Source of the DNA: an uncultured Collinsella sp.
Lineage (GTDB): Bacteria > Actinomycetota > Coriobacteriia > Coriobacteriales > Coriobacteriaceae
Direction: 5' to 3'
DNA length: 64,000 bases
NCBI GenBank assembly: GCA_900545445.1
Contig: UQZH01000001.1
Span: 26,113 to 90,112, forward strand
Within the stretch, counting starts at the first letter, position 1, and the number at the start of each line of letters is the position of its first letter. This document shows, piece by piece, positions 16,695-24,907 of the stretch. Made by a program: the position numbers and the translations under genes. Below the pieces are notes generated by a model. It ran no database searches, had not been told where the DNA came from, and saw nothing but the letters and a program-made list of their open reading frames with translations.

Positions 16695-17675
16695 ATGAAG
16701 GACATCACCATCAGCCGCAGGAGCCTTCTAGTCTCTGCTGGCCTGCTCGCGCTCGCTCCGCTCGCCGGATGCGGCGGCAACTCTGGTTCCGGCTCTGCTG
16801 CCGCCGGTTCCGACTACACCGTCGGCGTTCTGCAGCTCACTGAGCACTCCGCACTCGACGCCGCCAACGACGGCTTTGTCAAGGCCATCAAGAAGAGCGG
16901 TCTCAAGGTCAAGATCGATCAGAAGAACGCCCAGAACGACCAGTCTACGTGTAAGTCCATCGCCGACAAGTTCGTGGGCGATGGCGTCGACCTGATCTAT
17001 GCCATCGCTACGCCCGCCGCGCAGGCCGCCGCCGGTGCCACGGCCGATATCCCCATCGTGGGTTGCGCCATCACCGACTACGCTGCCTCCGGCCTGGTCC
17101 AGGACAACGACAAGCCCGGCACCAACGTCACCGGTGCCTCCGACCTCACCCCGGTCGCCGAGCAGCTCGAGATGATGCAGAAGGTCCTGCCCGACGTAAA
17201 GAAGATCGGCCTGCTCTACTGCACCGCCGAGTCCAACTCCGACGTCCAGATCAAGGCCGCCAAGAAGGAGCTCGACAAGCTGGACCTGGAGTACACCGAC
17301 TTTACCGTCTCGAGCTCCAACGAGATCCAGTCCGTCGTCGAATCTGCCGTGGGCAAGGTCGACGCGCTGTACTCCCCCACCGATAACACCATCGCCGCGG
17401 GCGCCTCGCAGGTGGGCCAGATCTGCAAGGAGAACAAGCTTCCCTACGTGACCGGCGAGGAGGGTATGTGCATGGCTGGCGGCCTGTTCACCCTCTCCAT
17501 CAACTACGAGGATCTGGGCTACGCCGCGGGCGAGATGGCCGTCAAGATCCTGAAGGGTGAGGCTAAGCCCGAGGACATGCCGATCAAACACCTCTCGAGC
17601 AAGGACCTGGTCGTCGTCAAGAACGACGAGATGGCCGAGGCCCTGGGCATCGACCTCTCCGCTCTGGACGCGTAG
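16695..17675 (+). CDS. ABC transporter substrate-binding lipoprotein (TrpX/DUF534-type)
   Basis: Extracytoplasmic lipoprotein that captures the substrate for the adjacent permease. The 326 residues begin with a twin-Arg-free lipoprotein signal: SRRSLLVSAGLLALAPLAGC, with lipid-anchored Cys26. After it come YTVGVLQLTEHSALDAANDGF and the two-lobed periplasmic-binding fold of the ABC_sub_bind (DUF534) family. Members include TrpX, linked to tryptophan uptake in Firmicutes, but the substrate here is not established. It is first gene of a binding protein-permease-ATPase operon; ATG follows GGGGGT. Confidence 0.88.
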   Translation: MKDITISRRSLLVSAGLLALAPLAGCGGNSGSGSAAAGSDYTVGVLQLTEHSALDAANDGFVKAIKKSGLKVKIDQKNAQNDQSTCKSIADKFVGDGVDLIYAIATPAAQAAAGATADIPIVGCAITDYAASGLVQDNDKPGTNVTGASDLTPVAEQLEMMQKVLPDVKKIGLLYCTAESNSDVQIKAAKKELDKLDLEYTDFTVSSSNEIQSVVESAVGKVDALYSPTDNTIAAGASQVGQICKENKLPYVTGEEGMCMAGGLFTLSINYEDLGYAAGEMAVKILKGEAKPEDMPIKHLSSKDLVVVKNDEMAEALGIDLSALDA

Positions 17676-17746
17676 CGTCATGCGCGGCAATGCATCTAGA
17701 GCCCGCGCTCGCGCCATAGCCGCGTTATTCAATATCTGAGCCACGT

Positions 17747-17775
17747 GGGCGGACGTCGTAGACCGGCGTCCGCCC
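17747..17775 (+). terminator. Hairpin between binding-protein and permease genes
   Basis: GGGCGGACG / CGTCCGCCC with an 11-base loop in the 204-base gap. There is no strong T run, so it more likely tunes or stabilises the upstream mRNA (more binding protein than permease) than ends the transcript. Confidence 0.45.
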
Positions 17776-17879
17776 TGCTTGTTACGGATGAGACAAAACA
17801 TCCGACCGCAGCTCTTTCATACATTGTTACCGCTATCATGGTGACTCACGTGTCCACCCTATCCTAGGAGGTATGAAGC

Positions 17880-18803
17880 ATGCTCATTGCATTGCAGGGC
17901 GCCATTTCGCAGGGCGTCCTCTGGGGCATTATGGTGCTTGGCGTGTTTATCACGTTCCGCCTGCTCGACATCCCCGATATGACCTGCGACGGCAGCTTTG
18001 CCCTCGGCGGCTGCGTCTGCGCCGTACTCATCGTCAATAACAACGTCGACCCGCTGCTCGCCGTGCTGGCCGGCATGTGCGCTGGCGCCATCGCGGGCGC
18101 GGTCACGGGCATTTTGACCACGGTCTTTGAGATTCCCGCGATCCTCGCCGGAATCCTGACGCAGATCAGCCTGTGGTCCATCAACCTGCGCATCATGGGC
18201 AAATCCAACACGCCCATCCTTGCCAAGGGCACCATCTTCTCGTCTGTCAGCAACATGACGGGCCTGCCGCAGTCCACCGTCGCCATCATCCTGGGCATTT
18301 TGCTCGCTGTGGCTATCGTCGCCATCCTGTATTGGTTCTTTGGCACCGAGATCGGCTCGGCACTGCGCGCCACCGGCAACAACGAGTACATGATCCGCGC
18401 CCTGGGCGTCAACACCAACTCCACCAAGATGATCGCCCTCGTGCTCTCCAACGCTCTCATCGGTCTTTCGGGCGCGCTCATCTGCCAGAGCCAGAAGTAC
18501 GCCGACATTGGCATGGGCACCGGTGCCATCGTTATCGGTCTTGCCGCCATTGTTATCGGCGAGGTGCTCGGCCGCCTGCTGCCCGGCGGTCTCACGCAGT
18601 TTAGCGTTCGCCTGGCCTCCGCCGTCTTTGGCTCCGTGGTCTACTTCCTCATCCGCGCCATCGTGCTGCAGCTGGGCATGGACGCCAACGACATGAAGCT
18701 GCTCTCCGCTGTGATCGTCGCCGTGGCCCTGTGCGTGCCCGTGGTTTGGGAGCGCTATAAGCTCCGCAGCTCCTACACGAAGGGGGATGAGGCAGATGCT
18801 TAA
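17880..18803 (+). CDS. ABC transporter permease (BPD_transp_2 family)
   Basis: Membrane subunit of the importer, 307 residues with about nine hydrophobic segments. The opening (ALQGAISQGVLWGIMVLGVF, then ITFRLLDIPDMTCDGSFALG) and the coupling segment near IGSALRATGNNEYMIRALGV are typical of LivH/TrpY-like permeases. AGGAGG lies eight bases before ATG 17880; an out-of-frame ATG at 17873 is not used. The stop codon overlaps the start of the ATPase gene. Confidence 0.9.
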   Translation: MLIALQGAISQGVLWGIMVLGVFITFRLLDIPDMTCDGSFALGGCVCAVLIVNNNVDPLLAVLAGMCAGAIAGAVTGILTTVFEIPAILAGILTQISLWSINLRIMGKSNTPILAKGTIFSSVSNMTGLPQSTVAIILGILLAVAIVAILYWFFGTEIGSALRATGNNEYMIRALGVNTNSTKMIALVLSNALIGLSGALICQSQKYADIGMGTGAIVIGLAAIVIGEVLGRLLPGGLTQFSVRLASAVFGSVVYFLIRAIVLQLGMDANDMKLLSAVIVAVALCVPVVWERYKLRSSYTKGDEADA

Positions 18804-19590
18804 GCTCTCGCACGTCAAGAAGACCTTTAACAAGGGCACCGTCACCGAGAAGCGCGCACTCACCGGCGTCGACCTCACCCTTAACGACGGCGACTTTGTA
18901 ACCGTGATCGGCGGCAACGGCGCCGGCAAGTCCACGCTGCTCAATATGATCGCCGGCGTGTATCCGCTCGATTCGGGTGTCATCGAGCTCGACGGCACCG
19001 ACATCTCGCGTCTGAGCGAGTCGCAGCGCGCCAAGTACCTGGGTCGCGTGTTCCAGGACCCCATGCGCGGCACCGCAGCCGACATGCAGATTGCCGAGAA
19101 CCTGGCCCTCGCCAAGCGCCGCGGCCAGCGTCGCGGTCTTTCGTGGGGCGTCACCAAGGCCGAGAAGGACGAGTACGTTGAGCTGCTCAAGCGCCTAGAC
19201 CTCGGTCTGGACACGCGCCTCAACGCCAAGGTCGGTCTGCTTTCGGGTGGCCAGCGCCAGGCACTCACCCTGCTCATGGCCACGCTCACCAAGCCACGCC
19301 TGCTGCTGCTCGACGAGCACACCGCGGCGCTCGACCCCAAGACGGCCTCTAAGGTGCTCAATCTGACCGAGGAGATTGTCGACGAGCACCACCTGACCAC
19401 GCTCATGGTCACGCATAACATGAACGACGCCATCCGTCTGGGCAATCGTCTGATCATGATGCACGAAGGCCACGTGATCTACGACGTGGCGGGCGATGAG
19501 AAGAAGTCGCTCACCGTCGCCGACCTACTGCAGAAGTTCGAGGAGGTCTCGGGCGGCGAGCTCGCCAACGACCGCATGCTGCTGAGCTAA
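18796..19590 (+). CDS. ABC transporter ATP-binding protein
   Basis: Cytoplasmic motor of the same importer, 264 residues. Walker A GGNGAGKST (39-47), Q-loop VFQDPMRGT, signature LSGGQRQ, Walker B LLLLDEHTAALDP and switch HN are all intact. ATG 18796 has AGGGGG nine bases upstream and overlaps the permease gene by 8 bases, indicating translational coupling. The TAA stop is the first three bases of a GGGACAG-type hairpin repeat. Confidence 0.92.
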   Translation: MLKLSHVKKTFNKGTVTEKRALTGVDLTLNDGDFVTVIGGNGAGKSTLLNMIAGVYPLDSGVIELDGTDISRLSESQRAKYLGRVFQDPMRGTAADMQIAENLALAKRRGQRRGLSWGVTKAEKDEYVELLKRLDLGLDTRLNAKVGLLSGGQRQALTLLMATLTKPRLLLLDEHTAALDPKTASKVLNLTEEIVDEHHLTTLMVTHNMNDAIRLGNRLIMMHEGHVIYDVAGDEKKSLTVADLLQKFEEVSGGELANDRMLLS

Positions 19591-19629
19591 AACCTGCCAA
19601 AAAGGGACAGGTTTATTTTGGTAGGTTTT
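19588..19629. repeat. GGGACAG hairpin fused to a stop codon (copy R1)
   Basis: TAAAACCTGCCAAAA pairs with TTTTGGTAGGTTTT around a loop AGGGACAGGTTTA. The first TAA is the stop of the ABC ATPase gene. Nearly identical to the repeat at 57161-57200 in the other orientation. Confidence 0.9.
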
Positions 19630-19644
19630 ATCTGCGCAAACGTC

Positions 19645-19684
19645 AAAACCGCCGCAAAGGGACAGACACCTTTGCGGCGGTTTT
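19645..19684. repeat. GGGACAG hairpin (copy R2)
   Basis: AAAACCGCCGCAAAG pairs with CTTTGCGGCGGTTTT; the loop contains GGGACAGACA. It lies 15 bases after R1 and does not use a stop codon. The T-rich 3' arm makes it a plausible terminator. Confidence 0.85.
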
Positions 19685-19747
19685 CGCATATTATGTCGAT
19701 AATCCAGCGTCAGCAGGGACCACTGGTTAAGAACTAAGGAAACTGTC

Positions 19748-19899
19748 ATGAGAAGACCTCTTCCCCGTCTTGCTTGACCGCCGCACTCCTTGCCGGCGTG
19801 CTCGCCGGCGCCCCAGCTTACGCCACCGTGGCCACCCCATCTCAAGTTATCGGCCCGTCCGATGTGATCGGACAGGCTTCTGGTGGGTATCATGGTTGA
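19748..19899 (+). pseudogene. Decayed start of a secreted-protein gene
   Basis: ATG 19748 reads MRRPLPRLA then stops at 19775. The overlapping second frame continues from 19774 as LTAALLAGVLAGAPAYA, a signal peptide with an AYA cleavage site, then TVATPSQVIGPSDVIGQASG before a stop at 19897. Joining the frames with one shift gives a Met-Arg-Arg start plus hydrophobic core plus Ala-x-Ala, so this is best read as a frameshifted and truncated secreted protein. The rest of the gene is absent; MscS follows 25 bases later. Confidence 0.6.
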
Positions 19900-19924
19900 A
19901 CGATCATGAGGAGGTTTTCCCTAC

Positions 19925-20692
19925 ATGGAATTGTTTGAACCGATTCTTCATTTCTTTGAGCAACGGTGGGTCCACAACATCATCTGGGCCGGCATCTTGG
20001 TAATAGGCACCGCCATCGCCACCAAGGTCGTATCCAAGACCCTGCGCCACCTGCTCAACCGCGACGACAACCCGCTTCCGGCATCGAGTATCTTCATCAA
20101 CATCGCGCGCGCCGTCATCTGGATGATCGGCGGCAGCTTTATCCTCGACAACTGCTTTGGCATTAACGCAAACGCCCTCGTCGCCGCTCTTGGCGTCGGC
20201 GGCATCGCCATCTCGTTGGGCTTTCAGGACACGCTCTCAAACCTCATCGGCGGCATGCAGGTGACGTTTATGGGCATCATCAAGCCCGGCGACAATATCG
20301 AGGTCGGTGGCGTGTCGGGCGTGGTCCAAGACATCACCTGGCGTCATACGACTATCGAGGATGCCTGCGGGCAGACCATCATTGTCCCCAACTCAAATAT
20401 CTCCAAGAACACGCTCGTGCACCTCATGCCCTTTGGGCGCGTGGCTGTGCCCGTTGCCGTAAAGGACACGTCCAAGTGGGCCTCGCTCGACGCACTGGCA
20501 GACGAGCTGTCCAGCGCCACCAAGGCCGCCGTGCTTCCCATCTCGAGCTTTGACAAGGAACCCTACGTGCTCTTTAGCGAGATCGGCGACTTTGGCATCA
20601 AGGGCAAGATCATCTTTATCGTCAGCGACGACAGCACCACTTTCACGGCGGCCGACGCCTGCATCCGCGCCATCGCCCCCATCATCGCCTAA
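19925..20692 (+). CDS. mscS: Small-conductance mechanosensitive channel (MscS family)
   Basis: Membrane channel that opens on hypo-osmotic stress. In 255 residues there are an N-terminal anchor, two further helices, and the pore-lining TM3 region with the conserved ALVAALGVGGIAISLGFQDTLSNLIGG (roughly 86-112, described in part), followed by the beta domain (IKPGDNIEVGGVSGVVQDI, then RHTTIEDACGQTIIVPNS). AGGAGG lies upstream of the ATG. The TAA stop is again the first codon of a GGGACAG hairpin. Confidence 0.92.
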   Translation: MELFEPILHFFEQRWVHNIIWAGILVIGTAIATKVVSKTLRHLLNRDDNPLPASSIFINIARAVIWMIGGSFILDNCFGINANALVAALGVGGIAISLGFQDTLSNLIGGMQVTFMGIIKPGDNIEVGGVSGVVQDITWRHTTIEDACGQTIIVPNSNISKNTLVHLMPFGRVAVPVAVKDTSKWASLDALADELSSATKAAVLPISSFDKEPYVLFSEIGDFGIKGKIIFIVSDDSTTFTAADACIRAIAPIIA

Positions 20693-20730
20693 ACCACCAC
20701 AAAGGGGACAGGCACCTTTGTGGTGGTTTT
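20690..20730. repeat. GGGACAG hairpin fused to a stop codon (copy R3)
   Basis: TAAACCACCACAAAGG pairs with CCTTTGTGGTGGTTT; loop GGACAGGCA. The TAA is the stop of mscS. The T-rich arm could terminate the mscS transcript. Confidence 0.9.
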
Positions 20731-20784
20731 CATTCGTGGTACCATGGTTCATATAGTTGTTTAAACGACTAAGGGAGCAAAGCT

Positions 20785-22701
20785 ATGGAAGAGGCCTATC
20801 GTCAAGCACGCAAGCGCGGCGAGCAAGGACGTCGACGCGCCATTAGTCAAAGCGAGCATCCGTACCTCACGGACCTCGATAGCTTGGTTGCCCAGCTTCC
20901 CTTAGGCCAACGAGAGAATGTCGGCCTGAGAGACATTCCACTCGAAATGGTCGTCGGAACGGTTACCAAGGGCCGTCAGTCCGCCTTTTCGTGCAACTTC
21001 ATGCCCCTGCTGCCGTTTAGCACCGAGTTCGCCCGTAAGTGGTCTAACCTCTACGACATCCAGGTGACCGAGGGCTATCGCGACCCCATCATCGTCACCG
21101 AGTTCATGCATCGGTTTTACGTCCAAGAGGGCAACAAGCGCGTCAGCGTCCTCAAATTCCTGGACTCCCCGACGGTTTCAGCCAAGGTCACCCGTCTCTA
21201 CCCCGGCACGTGGGATTCCATCGAAAGCCGCCTGTACGGTGAGTTCTGTGCGTTTTGGCGCGTCTGCCCCCTATACGAGATCGAGTTCTCGCGCGAGGGA
21301 AGCTACGAAACGCTCGCCAAGATGCTCGGTCAGAACCTTATCGAAAAATGGCCGCAGAAAAAGGTTGACTACCTGCGCCACACCTTCCTGCTCTTTAAGC
21401 GCGCCTACCTTCGCGCGGGCGGCGACCACCTGGACATTACGCCCGCAGACGCCATGCTCGTCTACCTCAATGTGTACAACCAGGACCGCCTGCTGGATAC
21501 GCCGACGGATATCGTCGTAAACCGCCTGTGTAAGATTTGGCGTGAGCTGGTCATTGCCGGCAAAAATAACGAGGACAAGGTCGATCTTGTCGAAGCACCG
21601 AGCGTCGATGAGGAAGAGTCGCCCGCCAAGTCCACCTCCGGCGTGCTCAACTTCTTTATGGGCAAGACCGTCTATTCGGCGGCCAATCCCCTGCGCATCG
21701 CCTTTATCCATGAGTTCCCCTGTGCGACGTCGAGCTGGGACAGCCTGCACGACCAAGGGCGTCAGTATCTCGATGAGCACTTTGGCGGTATCGTGCGCAC
21801 CGAGGCGTTCGAGGACTGCCACGATCCGGACGTGTTCTACGCCGCCGTGGAAACGGCTGTCAAACATGGAGACAGCGTCATCTTCTCGACCTCGCACCGC
21901 CTGATGGAATACACGCTCAGGGCTGCCGTTGAGTATCCCCAGGTTCGGTTCCTCAACTGCTCTATCGGCCTTCCCCACCAAAGCGTCCGTTCGTACTTTG
22001 GCAAGATGTACGAGGCCAAGTTCCTCTTGGGCGCCCTTGCCGCCAGCATGGCGGACAACCACCGCATCGGTTACCACGCGTCGGTCTTCGCCTCGGGCGC
22101 ACTCAGCGAGATCAACGCCTTTGCGATTGGAGCCTCGCTACTCGACCCCCGTGCGCAAATTATCCTGACCTGGGGCGATGTGCCCGCCGGTGGCCTTGCC
22201 GAGGCCATGTGCCGCGAAGGCGTGAACGTCATGACCGGCGCCGACATGTCCAAGTCGCTGGAGGACCCCACGGCCTACGGACTCCACCGTCTGGTCGATG
22301 GCAAGGTCGTCGGCATCGCCATGCCGGTATGGAACTGGCGCCGATACTACGAGCTTATCGTGCGAAGTCTGTTGCATGGCACCTGGGACGAGACCAGTGA
22401 CGACAGCCGGGTCCGCGCCGTCAACTACTGGTATGGCATGAGCTCGGGCGTTATCGACATTCGCTACGCTCCGGGCCTGCCCTATCAGACGCGCAAACTG
22501 GTGCAGCTGCTCCGCAATGGCATTGTCGAGGGCTCCATCAATCCATTTGGCGGCGAGCTCCATAGCCAAGACGGCGTGGTGCAGATCGAAGGCTTTCCCC
22601 CACTGCCGAGCACGCAAATCGTCGAGATGGACTGGCTGGCCGACAACGTGGTGGGCACCATTCCGCAGCCCGACGATGAGCCGAAGGTCCGCGCCCTATG
22701 A
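20785..22701 (+). CDS. Cytoplasmic BMP-family binding protein with N-terminal ParB-like domain
   Basis: 638 residues with no signal peptide or lipobox, although its C-terminal half (from about residue 300, PLRIAFIHEFP, to 560) is a BMP/PnrA-type nucleoside-binding fold normally found in surface lipoproteins. Residues 45-130 look like a ParB/sulfiredoxin-type domain: IPLEMVVGTVTKGR, then GYRDPIIVTEFMHRFYVQEG and NKRVSVLKFL, echoing ParB's promoter EGxRR box. The stop overlaps the metallophosphatase start by 4 bases (ATGA), so the two are coupled. It may be an intracellular nucleoside sensor; this is inference. Confidence 0.72.
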   Translation: MEEAYRQARKRGEQGRRRAISQSEHPYLTDLDSLVAQLPLGQRENVGLRDIPLEMVVGTVTKGRQSAFSCNFMPLLPFSTEFARKWSNLYDIQVTEGYRDPIIVTEFMHRFYVQEGNKRVSVLKFLDSPTVSAKVTRLYPGTWDSIESRLYGEFCAFWRVCPLYEIEFSREGSYETLAKMLGQNLIEKWPQKKVDYLRHTFLLFKRAYLRAGGDHLDITPADAMLVYLNVYNQDRLLDTPTDIVVNRLCKIWRELVIAGKNNEDKVDLVEAPSVDEEESPAKSTSGVLNFFMGKTVYSAANPLRIAFIHEFPCATSSWDSLHDQGRQYLDEHFGGIVRTEAFEDCHDPDVFYAAVETAVKHGDSVIFSTSHRLMEYTLRAAVEYPQVRFLNCSIGLPHQSVRSYFGKMYEAKFLLGALAASMADNHRIGYHASVFASGALSEINAFAIGASLLDPRAQIILTWGDVPAGGLAEAMCREGVNVMTGADMSKSLEDPTAYGLHRLVDGKVVGIAMPVWNWRRYYELIVRSLLHGTWDETSDDSRVRAVNYWYGMSSGVIDIRYAPGLPYQTRKLVQLLRNGIVEGSINPFGGELHSQDGVVQIEGFPPLPSTQIVEMDWLADNVVGTIPQPDDEPKVRAL

Positions 22702-23408
22702 AAATCCTTGCCATAGCCGATACCGAAGAGCGATGCCTTTGGGAGTGCTTTCGAAAAGAACGCTTTGAGGGTGTCGACCTGATTTTGTCCGCTGGTGATC
22801 TGGACCCGGACTATCTTGAGTTTTTGGTCACGGTCATCAACAGACCGCTCATCTACGTGCGAGGCAATCACGATGACCGCTATGCGCGTCATGCTCCGGG
22901 CGGCTGTATCTGTGTCGAAGACACCGTGTACGTTTATCGCGGCGTCCGCATTGCGGGGCTTGGCGGCTCCATGCGCTATCGAGATGGCGCCAACATGTAC
23001 ACCGAGCGCGAGATGGCCAAGCGCGTGCGCAAGCTGTCTCGTAAAGTGAGGATGGTCGGCGGCTGCGACATCTTGCTCACCCATGCGCCCGCCGCCGGCG
23101 TGGGCGATCTGGACGATCTACCGCATCGAGGATTCGAATGCTTTAACACAGCGCTCGAGTCCTGGAATCCCGACTACATGGTGCACGGGCATGTGCACCA
23201 ATGCTATGGTCGCGACTTTCAACGCGAACGTCAGCACGCATGCGGGGCAACGATCATCAACGCCTGCGGCTATACGCAGTTTGAGCTGGACGAAGCGCGC
23301 TACCCCATCCGTGGCTGGCAGGCAGCCTGGCTCAATTCGCAAACCATGCGTCGCGAACTCAAGCGCCACGAGGCTATCGAGTCCTCAACCGCTAGAACAC
23401 CCTGGTAA
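22698..23408 (+). CDS. Calcineurin-like metallophosphoesterase
   Basis: 236-residue predicted cytoplasmic phosphoesterase with a two-metal site. GDLD, GNHDDR, LTHAP and HGHVHQ are present in order. Motif I, normally DxH, reads ADTEE, so the usual His ligand is replaced by Glu; either the metal site is altered or the family uses another residue. Its start overlaps the upstream BMP-fusion gene, suggesting the phosphatase acts on, or in response to, whatever that protein binds. Its TAA stop opens another GGGACAG-type hairpin. Confidence 0.8.
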   Translation: MKILAIADTEERCLWECFRKERFEGVDLILSAGDLDPDYLEFLVTVINRPLIYVRGNHDDRYARHAPGGCICVEDTVYVYRGVRIAGLGGSMRYRDGANMYTEREMAKRVRKLSRKVRMVGGCDILLTHAPAAGVGDLDDLPHRGFECFNTALESWNPDYMVHGHVHQCYGRDFQRERQHACGATIINACGYTQFELDEARYPIRGWQAAWLNSQTMRRELKRHEAIESSTARTPW

Positions 23409-23446
23409 CCACCTTAAAGGGGGCACTGTCCCCTTTAAGGTGGTTT
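23406..23446. repeat. GGGACAG hairpin fused to a stop codon (copy R4)
   Basis: TAACCACCTTAAAGGGG pairs with CCCCTTTAAGGTGGTT; the loop region carries the core in the opposite orientation (CACTGTCCCC). The TAA is the stop of the metallophosphatase. Confidence 0.88.
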
Positions 23447-23458
23447 TGACGCGAAAGC

Positions 23459-23498
23459 AAGAAACCCGGTCCTGCACGAGACAGAACCGGGTTTCTTT
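23459..23498. terminator. Bidirectional terminator after rplA
   Basis: AAGAAACCCGGT / ACCGGGTTTCTT with flanking A and T runs. It closes the rplK-rplA transcript on the minus strand and can also stop the converging plus-strand operon. Confidence 0.85.
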
Positions 23499-23533
23499 AG
23501 CAATGCTTGCTTTGCTCAGGCAGTAACCGTTAG

Positions 23534-24241
23534 TTACTCAGCCAAGAAGTCACGCTGGATAGCGGGATCGACCTTGACGCCAGGGCCCATGGTGGAAGAC
23601 ACGGAGATGGACTTAACGTACTTGCCCTTAGCAGAAGCGGGCTTGACGCGCAGGATCTCGGTGTACAGGGCAGCGTAGTTCTCGACGAGCTGCTGCTCGG
23701 AGAAGGACTTCTTGCCCAGGGGCACGTGGCAGATGCCGTAGCGGTCGGCGCGATACTCAACGCGGCCGGCCTTGAGCTCGGAGACCATCTTGGCGACGTC
23801 CATGGTCACGGTGCCGAGCTTAGGGTTCGGCATGAGGCCACGGGGACCAAGGATCTTACCGATGCGGCCAACCTTGGCCATCATGTTCGGCGTAGCGATA
23901 GCGGCGTCGAAGTTGATCTCGCCCTTCTGGATCTGGGCGACGAGCTCGTCGGAACCGATGATGTCGGCGCCGGCAGCCTCGGCCTCGCGGGCCTTCTCGC
24001 CCTCGGCGAAGACGGCAACACGAATGGTCTTGCCGGTGCCGTGGGGCAGGGAGATGGAGCCGCGGATGTTCTGGTCGGCCTTACGAGTATCGACGCCCAG
24101 ACGGAAGTGGGCCTCGACGGTCTCGTCGAACTTGGCGGTGTCGAGCTCCTTGATGAGCTTGGCAGCCTGAAGGGGGGTGTAGAGCGTGGCGCGGTCGATC
24201 TTCTCGGCAGCGGCGTTATAGCTCTTACCATGCTTAGCCAT
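23534..24241 (-). CDS. rplA: 50S ribosomal protein L1
   Basis: L1 stalk protein that helps deacylated tRNA leave the E site and can repress its own operon. 235 residues beginning MAKHGKSYNAA; the start at 24241 has AGGAGG eight bases upstream, whereas an ATG two codons earlier is too close. The conserved GTGKTIRVAVFAEGEKA and LGPRGLMPNPKLGTVT are present. It is the last gene of the secE-nusG-rplK-rplA run. The next usual gene, rplJ, is missing here. Confidence 0.97.
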   Translation of the reverse strand: MAKHGKSYNAAAEKIDRATLYTPLQAAKLIKELDTAKFDETVEAHFRLGVDTRKADQNIRGSISLPHGTGKTIRVAVFAEGEKAREAEAAGADIIGSDELVAQIQKGEINFDAAIATPNMMAKVGRIGKILGPRGLMPNPKLGTVTMDVAKMVSELKAGRVEYRADRYGICHVPLGKKSFSEQQLVENYAALYTEILRVKPASAKGKYVKSISVSSTMGPGVKVDPAIQRDFLAE

Positions 24242-24358
24242 GTGCATTACCTCCTGTGGTTAAACGGGCGCGAGCCCTCCCACATCGTATCGTGTGCCCT
24301 ATTGCACACATTTAACGGGCGCCCCGGTTGGAGCACCCGTCGTTACCAAAAGAAATCG

Positions 24359-24787
24359 CTACTCAGCGATGGTGACGCCCATGGAACGGGCGGTACCGGC
24401 GATGATCTTCTTGGCGGCGTCAATGTCGTTGGCATTGAGGTCCGGCATCTTGATCTCAGCGATCTTGGTGAGCTGCTCCTGGGAGAGCTGACCAACCTTG
24501 TCGGCCTGGGGCTTAGCGGAACCAGACTTGAGGTTCAGCTCCTTCTTGATGAGGTGAGCCGCCGGCGGGGTCTTGGTGATGAAGGAGAAGGACTTATCCT
24601 CGAAGACAGTGATCTCAACGGGGATGATGTCGCCCTTCTTGTCCTGCGTCTCGGCGTTAAAGGCCTGGCAGAACTGCATGATGTTCACGCCAGCTGCGCC
24701 CAGGGCGGGGCCGACGGGAGGAGCGGGGTTAGCTGCACCAGCAGGAATCTGGAGCTTAATGACGTTGGCAACCTTCTTCTCAGCCAT
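24359..24787 (-). CDS. rplK: 50S ribosomal protein L11
   Basis: Part of the GTPase-associated centre with 23S rRNA; target region of thiopeptide antibiotics. 142 residues from ATG 24787 (MAEKKVANVIKLQIPAG), preceded by AAAGGA. The Pro-rich PAGAANPAPPVGPALGAAGV and the C-terminal RNA-binding domain are typical. Confidence 0.97.
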   Translation of the reverse strand: MAEKKVANVIKLQIPAGAANPAPPVGPALGAAGVNIMQFCQAFNAETQDKKGDIIPVEITVFEDKSFSFITKTPPAAHLIKKELNLKSGSAKPQADKVGQLSQEQLTKIAEIKMPDLNANDIDAAKKIIAGTARSMGVTIAE

Positions 24788-24907
24788 GGTCATTCCTTTC
24801 GAATCACGAGTGTGAAGTACTTGCTATATCGTAAGCACGCACGTGTTAGAAGCACTCCTGAGATGAGCAGTCACAGAAGAAGCACGCTCGCGCGAACGGA
24901 CGAAAAC

